This document shows, piece after piece, positions 56,366-64,000 of a DNA stretch of 64,000 bases. The notes under the pieces are model-generated. The model was given only the letters and a program-made list of their open reading frames with translations. It did not search any database and was not told the DNA's origin. The stretch is from the NCBI GenBank assembly GCA_963576725.1, contig OY755252.1:23395655-23459654 (forward strand), written 5' to 3'. The DNA comes from Azorinus chamasolen. Taxonomy: Eukaryota > Mollusca > Bivalvia > Cardiida > Solecurtidae. How positions within the stretch are numbered: position 1 is the stretch's first letter; every line of letters starts with the position of its first letter. Both the position numbers and the translations under genes were made by a program.

Positions 56366-57246
56366 CGCTTGTAGAAATTTGCTCGACGTCTCATCTTGAT
56401 CCAGGCTGTTTTAAAGTTGACTTAATCCCGTTTGACAGGATAAAGGTCAAGGCCACTCTTTGTCATTTCACCAAGAACTTACATTATTGTGTATTTGTAT
56501 TTGGACATTTTATAGTGGAAGAGTTTCCATAATGGATAGCAAGTTCTGTCACAACAGACGGTAAACCTTTATCTAACAATAAACCTTGTCCAAAAATATA
56601 TCCCTATCTGAGCATAAGCCCCTGTCTCGCAATAAAACCAGGAATATGATTTGTGCTTATCTCACATGCTGAAAAGATGTCACGTCTAGCTTTCTGTTCA
56701 GAATGGATAATTGTTTTAGATGACAATTAACCTCTTAGATACTCATTGACACCTCTTGGCAATCAGGATATACACAGGAAACGAGCACCAATATGAGCCG
56801 TAGGAGCAGAGTACTCGTATATATTGTTTCCTTACTGAGTTACATATATCTGGTTCTCCAGCTTCTGCAATGGCTAAAGGTATACTGATCATATGTCATT
56901 ATACTCATTATACCAATATTAGGATCCATGTTCAATAAGTGATTGGTTAAAGTCATTCTATCAAAGAAAATAGCGGATATTATAGTTTGCATGTAGCAAA
57001 TATTGCAATAATTTATAATTAAATAATTGATACAGATTGCTCCATTTATTCCTATATTATTTAAGGAAACCCGGTCCAGTCCTTAATTGTGGAACCCATC
57101 CGATGTTCCTGTGGAGAGGGCACATCATACATCATATTTGCTGATATAAGCTAGTGGCATCCATTGGATCAGCAAACAGTGTATACCCTGATCAACATCA
57201 TCGGTAGCCTGACCCAATCATTGCACACCAAATCCGCATAGACAAA
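56366..57246. other. gene-free stretch with an anchor copy
   Basis: 57035-57215 (CTATATTATTTAAGGAAAC, GAGAGGGCACATC, ATATTTGCTGATATAAGC, GGATCAGCAAACAGTGTA) parallels 43690-43800 and 50640-51070. No gene; the 69-codon frame at 56323-56532 has no motifs. Confidence 0.5.
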
Positions 57247-57248
57247 TA

Positions 57249-57454
57249 CAGTAACAATCTCTCTATAACGGCCACTAAATTACATCAAGTATTTTGTGTT
57301 TTATTGCAGGTGGCTGCTTAAAGCAAGGTGAAATGAAAACAGAACGCTCCTATAGCAACGTTCTGTTTTCCTTTCACCTTTCTTTATGCAGCCACCTGCC
57401 CTAAATGTCAGGTAATTAACACAATTTAGTGGCCGTTATAGAGAGGCTTCACTG
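57249..57454. mobile_element. pogo-like MITE, TATAACGG subfamily, intact
   Basis: 206 bp flanked by TA. Left CAGTAACAATCTCTCTATAA, right GTTATAGAGAGGCTTCACTG. Core AGAACGCTCCTATAGCAACG; stem GGTGGCTGCTTAAAGCAAGG. Confidence 0.9.
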
Positions 57455-57456
57455 TA

Positions 57457-57954
57457 TAAGCGCCTTGCTCAGCTGTTGACACGCAACAACATTTCCACGT
57501 AAACGTTGTCTTGCTGAATGCAACCTGACGCGAATTTGAAATTAACTTAGATCCAGATGAAACGTCTAGTTGCTCGATGAACTGTCAATGTCAATATCTT
57601 AATAGCTTCTCAACAGATCGGAGGTAACAGATCAAAGTTAAAATATAGTTCATCTATTTACATGATAAATGACCATACAGGGACAGTCTGTTATTTCTGC
57701 GATGTTGTTAAAAGGCTTATCACTTGAGTAACGCGTTTATTCGCCTTATCACTTATTTCATGTAACCCTGGGTTAGTATTGCACCCGGCGTATAAAACAG
57801 CTTATGCATGTGTATGATATTTATGCTAACTTTATTTAGGTTCGTTTCACATCTTTAATAGTTATGGATCCAGATTCGTACGTAACGACTTGCTAACAAA
57901 ACTGGCTACTCAGTATGGAATACTGAAGTTAATCTTGTCGAATGGCAATATGTC
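57457..57954. other. unassigned stretch
   Basis: Anchor-like fragments only (TTAGATCCAGATGAAACG near 57547). No gene. Confidence 0.4.
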
Positions 57955-57956
57955 TA

Positions 57957-58148
57957 CAGTAGAACCTTTCCTCAGCGGCCAATCATCTTGATTGAAAAAT
58001 GGTATCTTAAAAACCAAGTGGCTGCTTAATCCAGAGACAAGTACTGTTGGAAACTCCTATGTGTGCTTTCTGGATTACGTTTTACCTCAATCAAGCTACC
58101 ATCTGCCTTATAGATCCATATCAGACATCTTCCTGATGGGTTCTACTG
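57957..58148. mobile_element. pogo-like MITE, TTAAGCGG subfamily
   Basis: 192 bp flanked by TA. Left CAGTAGAACCTTTCCTCAGC, right ATGGGTTCTACTG. Core GGAAACTCCTATGTGTGCTT is decayed. The 69-codon frame across it is spurious. Confidence 0.8.
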
Positions 58149-58294
58149 TATGTAAACATATTTCAAAACTCAAACGTTACACGTTGCTTTATTATCCATG
58201 AAGGAGATAACCCTGATAAACATTCGATAACTTTAACATTAACCAATATCAGTGTTGTAAATCAGTTACACCTTATTTAAATGCGCATATAGTA

Positions 58295-58486
58295 CAGTAA
58301 AAACCCCTCTGTAACGGCCACTAAATTGTGTTAATTAGTTGGTATTTACTTAAAGCAAGGTGAAAGTAAAACAGAACGCTCCTATAGGAGCGTTCTGTTA
58401 TACTTTCGTCTTGCTTTAAGCAGTCACATGCCTTTAACACAAAATACATTATGTAATTTAGTGGCCGTTATAGAGAGGTTTCACTG
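58295..58486. mobile_element. pogo-like MITE, TATAACGG subfamily, intact
   Basis: 192 bp flanked by TA. Left CAGTAAAAACCCCTCTGTAA, right GTTATAGAGAGGTTTCACTG. Core CAGAACGCTCCTATAGGAGC. It serves as the uninterrupted relative of 44401-44841. Confidence 0.9.
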
Positions 58487-58665
58487 TATATGTCATTTGT
58501 TCAGATATGTTAACCAGGGAGTGTTCTTAGTATGCTTCAAAAATACACAGACCATTACATGAGACCCTTACTAATCTACTGATATCTTTTATTTCGCAAC
58601 CAAGCCCAGTCTAATTGTTATTTATTAGGATCGCTGGTCTAATATGGAACAACACAACATACTGT

Positions 58666-58726
58666 AGATACTCTGAACAGACGCCGCATAATGCGGCGTC
58701 TGATCAGAGTCTACACTGTGTGCTGA
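58666..58726. repeat. hairpin of H/I type
   Basis: TAGATACTCTGAACAGAC / GTCTGATCAGAGTCTACA around GCCGCATAATGCGGC. Almost the same centre as 23538-23594. No TTAA ends were found. Confidence 0.75.
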
Positions 58727-59024
58727 TAGCAATTACAATATAAAACAAAACGAAATTGAAAATTTAGGCCAGGCATCGCTTACTATATAACATTGTACTC
58801 TAATGCTGTACTGTGTGATATTGTACTCAAGTGTATTTCTATGTGACATTTTACTCATGCGTTTAACTAAATGACATTGTTTAGCTGTTATATTGTACTC
58901 AGCTGTGTTACTATGTTACATTATACTCATATACTTTACTATTGCATTTTGTTTTCATTGTACTCCAGTGCTTTACTAAGTGATGTTATTCTCCAGTGCT
59001 TTACTATGTGATATAGAGAATAAT

Positions 59025-59107
59025 AGGTTAGTGCCATAAATGGGACGCCTTTATCCGACGAGGGGAAAACACGTTGGGAACAGGCTTGCCATCTACGGCA
59101 CTAACCT
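59025..59107. mobile_element. 83-bp inverted-repeat element
   Basis: AGGTTAGTGCC at the left and GGCACTAACCT at the right are exact inverses. The flanks AATA / TTTATTAAT give no firm target duplication. It marks the left edge of the interruption in the minisatellite. Confidence 0.65.
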
Positions 59108-59179
59108 TTTATTAATTTATCCAGTCAATTAAGTTTTATCATTTTTGATAGACTCATAAAACATTACAGTCTTGATTAT

Positions 59180-59490
59180 ATTGAAGTAGTATGCATTTTG
59201 TGTTGTTTCGATCAATGGAGCTCCCCTTTTATTGGCTTCAGTGTTATTCAATTTTAATAACAAAAAAAGCTTCAAACTGACAACATCGACTAAAAAATAT
59301 AATAACTCTGAGAATGAAGTAAAGGTTGACATTTACGAGCACTAAGCAACTGCTGTGTTAAGTACACACAATTTAAAGGTAGGAGATCCTTCGAAAGCAA
59401 AATAGCAATGTGAACACAGAAAAGTGGTGCAGACTAAGTTAAATACATGCAGTTCATAAGCAGTTATTAAACAGTTAATACATTTATAAT
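59180..59490 (-). repeat. Q repeat with tandem second unit, diverged
   Basis: GAGAATGAAGTAAAGG, GCAACTGCTGTGTTAAGTAC, then GGAGATCCTTCGAAAGC and GTTCATAAGCAGTTATTAA. As at 12797-13150, a second Q start follows the first unit directly. Confidence 0.65.
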
Positions 59491-61127
59491 TAGCCGTGAA
59501 CTAAAACGAACATAAAGAAAAGAGACAGTATTGATCTGATCTCCCACAGTGTGTTAGTGTGTGATATTGGACTCCAGTGTGTTACGATGTGATATTATAC
59601 TGCAGTGTTTTATACGATATTTTACTCAAGGTTCTACTATATAAAATTGTACTCTAGTGCTGTTCTTTGTTATATTGTACTACTACAATGATTACTGTGT
59701 GATATTGGACTCCAGTGTGTTACGAAGCGATATTATACTGTAGTGTTTTATACGATCTTGTACTCAAGGTTCTACTATATTAAGTTGTACTGTAATGCTG
59801 CACTTTGTAATATCATACTACTACAATGATTACTGTGTGATATTGTACTCAAGTGTGTTAATATGCAATATTTTACTCATGCGTTTTACTAAATGACACT
59901 GCGATCCAGTGGTAAGGTATGTTATATTGTACACAACTGTTTTGCAATGTAATATTATATTCCAGTACTTTACTATCACATTTTATTTCCCATTGTACTC
60001 TAGTACTTTACTTAAGTGATATTATACTCCAGTGCTTTGCTATGTGGCATGTTACTCTAGTGTTTAACTGTGTGATATAGTACTGATATTACACTCCGAC
60101 GTTTTATTATGTGATATTGTATTCTAATGGTTTAATATATGATATTTTACTATAGTGTTTTACTGTGTGATATTGTACTCCGATGTTTTGCTATGCGATA
60201 TTGTACTCTATTGGTTTACTTTGTGATGCTGTAATCTAGTGTTTTACTATGTTATGCTGTACTCTAATGCTTTACTATGTAATACTCTACTCTAGTGTTT
60301 TACAATGTGATATTTTACTCAGGTGTTTAACTATGTGATACTGACTCTAGCGTTTTACTATGTACACGTAATACTCTACTCTAGTGTTTTACTATGTGAT
60401 ACTGACACTACTGTTATACTATTTGATACTGCACTCTAGTGTTGTTCGATGTGGTATTCTACTCTAATATTTTACTATGTGGTTTTGTACTATATTGCTT
60501 TGCTATATGATGTTGTATCCTAGTGTTTTTCCATGTTGTAATGTACTATTAATATTAGCCTTGTTTTCCGTTCCTATGTGTTATTATGTACTATTTACTG
60601 CTGTGTTTTCTATTTTATATATTACTTCATTCTTATGCGATCCAAGAGTTTTCTCCAGCAGCTCGCATTGGTACATGTATATGCACCTCAGTGATTTATT
60701 ATGTAATAATGTCCTTCAGTGTTTGCTGTGTACTATTGTTCTATAAAAAGTCCTATGTGATAGTGCACTCTAGAGTTTTAATATCTAATAATATAATCCA
60801 TTATTTGACTAAATTATTATCTACCTCAAATATTTCCTATGCTATATTATACTCAAGTGTTTAGTACGTATTATTTTAATCCAGTGTTTACCATCTATTA
60901 TTTTTCTCCGCTGTTTCACCATAATAATATTATACTCTGGACAATGCTTTACTATATACTTTGGTGCTTTTGCTATGTAACATTATACTCCATTTTTTTA
61001 ATATGTAATACTCTACTCCTTTGATTTGCTTTGAAATAGTGTACTACATTGATCTACCGTATTTTGATCTGGGACTTCTCTGTTTGCTAAGACGTAGAAA
61101 TGCGTCTTTATGGAGTAAAGCGTTAAA

Positions 61128-61260
61128 TGCTTCTGGTAACTTAAAAGAAGTTAAGTTTGTATGCAGAAATCTCTTGGGGTAGCTTTCCGAATTACTTTCA
61201 TCCTGTATTAAGCATCGACCTGTTGTTGTAGACGAATCCATCAAACAGTTGTTGTAGAGA
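61128..61260. mobile_element. pogo-like MITE fragment
   Basis: AGCATCGACCTG, ATGCAGAAATCTCTTGGGG and TTCATCCTGTATTAAGC are core-stem pieces; both ends are lost. Confidence 0.5.
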
Positions 61261-61288
61261 TAAATTAGCGTACTTTGTTAAAATTGAT

Positions 61289-61475
61289 TATTATAGAACC
61301 TGTCTTAAGTAGTCATCAAAACTATGTCTAAATAGTGGCCTGTAAAACAGATGGTAGGTCAAAAGTAATACAGAAAGTTCCTAAAGGAGCTATATGCTTT
61401 ATTTGTACCCATTATTAAGCAGTCACCTGCCTTTAAGACACCTATGTTTAATAAATGCGCCTGAAACTGGTATAA
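61289..61475. mobile_element. pogo-like MITE, TTAAGCGG subfamily, degenerate
   Basis: Left TATAGAACCTGTCTTAAGTA, inner AGAAAGTTCCTAAAGGAGCT, right GCGCCTGAAACTGGTAT. The terminal CAGT/ACTG is eroded. Confidence 0.7.
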
Positions 61476-61551
61476 AAGAATGGTATTCCAACTGTCTGTC
61501 TAGAAAATTAATGTACATTTAGATTAAAGTGTCAGAGAATAAAGGAGTAAA

Positions 61552-61980
61552 TTAATATACTTCTTCCTCAATTATCAAGAAAATCTGCCTTTTAGAAATT
61601 ATTATGTTTTCATCTGGTGTCTCACTGTCAGAAAAAAATGGTGAATTGATTGTAATAAGAAATGCAATTCCAAAGCTACCAGTATGACATTGCACTAATT
61701 GGGATGTGGTAACATCGACCCCATTGGGGAGTAATCCATGCCAATATTTCCACAAAAATGTCGTTAATTTTCGCAGCGTGTCAACAGGAAGTTCCCAGGC
61801 AATAGCAGTGGCACTATTCATGTTCATTAAAACAAAGTCAATTTCGCTTTTATTACACGCCTTACTATTACCCAATAAATCACTGAAGTGGCATTTCAAA
61901 GTGGAATACAGTGTGAATGGTTTATACTCAACCAGGTGTTTGGTGCAAAATCTATTATCTCTTTTACTCAAAGTATACAT
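61552..61980 (-). CDS. unassigned 142-codon open frame
   Basis: The longest non-repetitive open frame in the window, with a protein-like composition (several Trp, mixed charged residues; for example AWELPVDTLRKLTTFLWKYW near the middle). ATG at 61978-61980 is preceded by an in-frame TAA, so it does not extend upstream. It could be an exon of a gene outside the window, a remnant of an unrecognised transposon protein, or chance. I recognise no domain, signal peptide or membrane segment. No promoter or polyadenylation evidence was sought successfully. Confidence 0.25.
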   Translation of the reverse strand: MYTLSKRDNRFCTKHLVEYKPFTLYSTLKCHFSDLLGNSKACNKSEIDFVLMNMNSATAIAWELPVDTLRKLTTFLWKYWHGLLPNGVDVTTSQLVQCHTGSFGIAFLITINSPFFSDSETPDENIIISKRQIFLIIEEEVY

Positions 61981-62617
61981 GTATTAGAGGTTTCAGAGGC
62001 AAGTTTCGAACAAAACGTCATTCAGTCGCTAATCGGATAGTGTACTTCACCGCCATCGACTCGTTTGTTTTGTGTTCTTCTAACCCATTTATTCCACATT
62101 ATTAAAGAAAAAAGGTCCAGATCTTATTTTTGGAACCTATCCATATTTGATTTGAGCGGGCACTGCAATTGTGCTAATTAGCCATTGCTATTTATGCATT
62201 CAGCAAATAGTGCGGACCCTGATCAGAGGGTTACTTCAGGAGCCCGCTTATCTTGGTTTACACTGTTAACGTACGTAATTCTTTTTAAGTGACGCTGAGC
62301 ATTAATTGATCGTTCGTAGCCCCGCAGTAAAAGTAAATTGAAACGGGTTTCAATCAAGAACATGCCTGCACGGTTATTTACTGTTATTTCGGAACCTTTT
62401 AGACCAATTGTAGAATGCTCTTAGAAAACACTTTGATCAATGTCTTCACTATTTATCAATAAAAGCCCTCTAGTATTTATAAGCCTTCATATTGAGTAAA
62501 CTCTATAATTAAACACTGATGGGCTATTCTACTTTGAACATTCAGTTTTGAAAGGGGAACTCCAGACATGTGTAATAGCATGTAGAAACCTATTTAGGAA
62601 ACAAAGCATACATCATA
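61981..62617. other. anchor copy and unassigned sequence
   Basis: 62085-62270 (CCATTTATTCCACATTATTA, GAGCGGGCACTGC, TTCAGCAAATAGTGCGGACC, GATCAGAGGGTTAC) is another copy of the anchor block. No gene. Confidence 0.5.
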
Positions 62618-63036
62618 AGTAGATCCTCTCTAAACCGCCGTTAAATTTAGATATCAGTTTTGAATACTGTTGGCAGCTTAATGCAAGGTGAAACTCATGC
62701 AGAAAGATCCTCAAGGAACTTTCTGCATGTCATCCTACTGCATTAACCCATTACCTCATAGGCTAATTTTAGATCCAACCTCTTTGAATTAATCTACCGA
62801 AAAGGAACATTAATTAGAGAAAAGGAAAATTTAAGAATTCTGTAATTTGAAACCAATATGTTAAATAGAGCATTTGCTCCTACATGAGCAAATGCTCTAT
62901 TTATCACAATGGTTTCACAAGGTGACTTTTACAGACTCGTCAAAAGTCGCCAATATGAGGGAAAGGGTTCAACAGCCATCTACATAAACAAACTATTTTT
63001 TCTCAACTAGAATTCGTGCTTAGAAATGTTTTACTG
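62618..63036. mobile_element. pogo-like MITE, CTAAACCGG subfamily, with nested G MITE
   Basis: Left AGTAGATCCTCTCTAAACC, core AGAAAGATCCTCAAGGAACT, right GAATTCGTGCTTAGAAATG...TACTG then TA. Split by the element at 62747-62967. Confidence 0.85.
62747..62967. mobile_element. TTAA-MITE, G family, nested
   Basis: 221 bp. Left TTAA 62743-62746; the right flank reads TTCAA (one extra base). Ends CCCATTACCTCATAGG / ATGAGGGAAAGGG. Foldback AATAGAGCATTTGCTCC / GAGCAAATGCTCTATTTATC. Confidence 0.9.
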
Positions 63037-63038
63037 TA

Positions 63039-63500
63039 ATAGATATTGTTTATTTGTGTAATTACATTGTAAATTTACACAACGGGGGTATTTATGTTGT
63101 GGACAAAATATATAATTTGTTATTCGTTGCAAATGATGTATCTGTTTCTCTTTTGCCAACGTTATATTAGGAGTTTAAACGATTAGTGAGAAAGTTTTGA
63201 ACAAAACTTTCCTTTGCTGCTATTCAGATGTACGGTAAAAACACCGACTGTTTTTTTTCTCTAAACCCATTTAATACAATACAAGCGAGGTTTTACGCAA
63301 GCGTAAAATGGCTGCGTAAAACATTTCTAAGCAAGGTAAGAGATAAAACAGAGAGCAACATTATTGTCTAATAATTAAGATTACGCAATGACATACAAAA
63401 TTCTGACCAAAGACGATCATCTGACTTCTGACATATAAGCAACTGTTCCTCTAATCAGGTATGAGTTTTGTTCCAGCTGCTTTTGCTTTTGTTTTGCATT
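63039..63500. other. unassigned stretch
   Basis: Contains a short inverted pair near 63289-63320 (GGTTTTACGCAAGCGTAAAATG). No gene. Confidence 0.4.
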
Positions 63501-63504
63501 CATA

Positions 63505-63825
63505 ACAACCTTTGCAAACAGTCTGGACCCAGATAAGACACGGACTAACTTGGTACCTCATAAGGAGCCAAACTGTTTTTCACTGACAGCAGACAACATT
63601 ATTTGCAGACATTACCCCCTTCATATCTATGAAGACGGGTCTGTAATATCACATGCAAAACAGTTTATGTCAGATGAGACGGCGAGTAACTCGGCATCTC
63701 ATCAGGATCCAAACTGTTTTTCACCCTATTTATCTTTTTAAAAAAGACATTGAACAAACTCACATTCTAAAACTTGAAACAGACGAAATTATATCTAGCA
63801 GATGACAATTCTGGCACTGAAGGGA
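63505..63825. mobile_element. TTAA-MITE, I family, with a second I hairpin beside it
   Basis: Two I-type foldbacks in a row: 63510-63580 (GCAAACAGTCTGGACCCAG ... GGAGCCAAACTG) and 63655-63720 (AAACAGTTTATGTCAGATG ... GATCCAAACTGTTT around GGCGAGTAACTCGGC). The right end GGCACTGAAGGGA meets TTAA at 63826-63829. The left boundary is unclear. Confidence 0.6.
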
Positions 63826-64000
63826 TTAATTGCTCAGAGTGCAGAAGGTATTTGTTGAGTACATAATGCTGGACAACAAATGACCTGAAAATGACCTTCA
63901 TGATGTTAATAACACATCAGACATGAAACAGTTATTGGGCATAAGTGGGGCTATGTGAACACAACGATAAATCTAGTGTAGTCTCGCAGTAAATCATGAT

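Larger units (their letters stand above)
58775..61050. repeat. diverged 27-29-bp minisatellite, interrupted
   Basis: The unit TGTGATATTGTACTCNAGTG + TTTTACTA recurs through 58775-59020 and 59545-61050 with strong divergence. Between them are a small inverted-end element and a Q repeat. Frames at 60477-61024 are repeat translations. Confidence 0.85.

Overview
The window looks like non-genic DNA from a eukaryote, most likely a bivalve mollusc. The grounds are AT-rich sequence with no long reading frames, a very high density of short inverted-repeat transposons (MITEs), a decayed L2/CR1-like LINE, a tRNA-derived SINE, Tyr/Leu-coding microsatellite tracts, and repeat styles I associate with bivalve genomes. 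The taxon is an inference; no gene here identifies the species. No convincing protein-coding gene, rRNA or functional tRNA was found. The only open frame with a plausible protein composition is an unassigned 142-codon one at 61552-61980 (minus).

Two MITE groups dominate. The first has CAGT...ACTG ends, targets TA and resembles pogo/Tigger non-autonomous elements; about 30 copies fall into at least six terminal-repeat subfamilies. The second has CCC...GGG ends, targets TTAA and resembles piggyBac non-autonomous elements; about 28 copies fall into at least six families, called E to J here. In most copies of both groups the middle is a palindrome, very often centred on GCTCCTNNAGGAGC, even though the termini belong to different transposase types. 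That sharing is the most unusual signal in the window.

Layout: 1-5 kb holds MITE fragments and a 33-bp minisatellite. 5.1-8.1 kb is a minus-strand LINE with a YADD reverse-transcriptase motif, split by a 1.4-kb element that carries 161-165-bp tandem repeats. 8-27 kb is a mixture of MITEs, a dispersed 270-bp repeat (Q) and a 0.53-kb direct duplication containing long foldbacks. 27.3-28.7 kb is a minisatellite with 97-bp and then 54-bp higher-order units. 29-43 kb has more MITEs, a SINE, a 146-bp foldback and a TTAA-MITE split by a retroposon-like insertion. 43.5-47.3 kb and 50.3-55.2 kb are an old segmental duplication. 58.8-61.0 kb is a diverged 27-29-bp minisatellite.

The duplication is informative because elements present in only one copy can be compared with the empty site in the other. 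This shows directly the TA and TTAA targets and the order of insertion. One TA site carries two different MITE subfamilies in the two copies. Weak homologies elsewhere suggest that much of the window descends from repeated duplication of an older unit of several kilobases.
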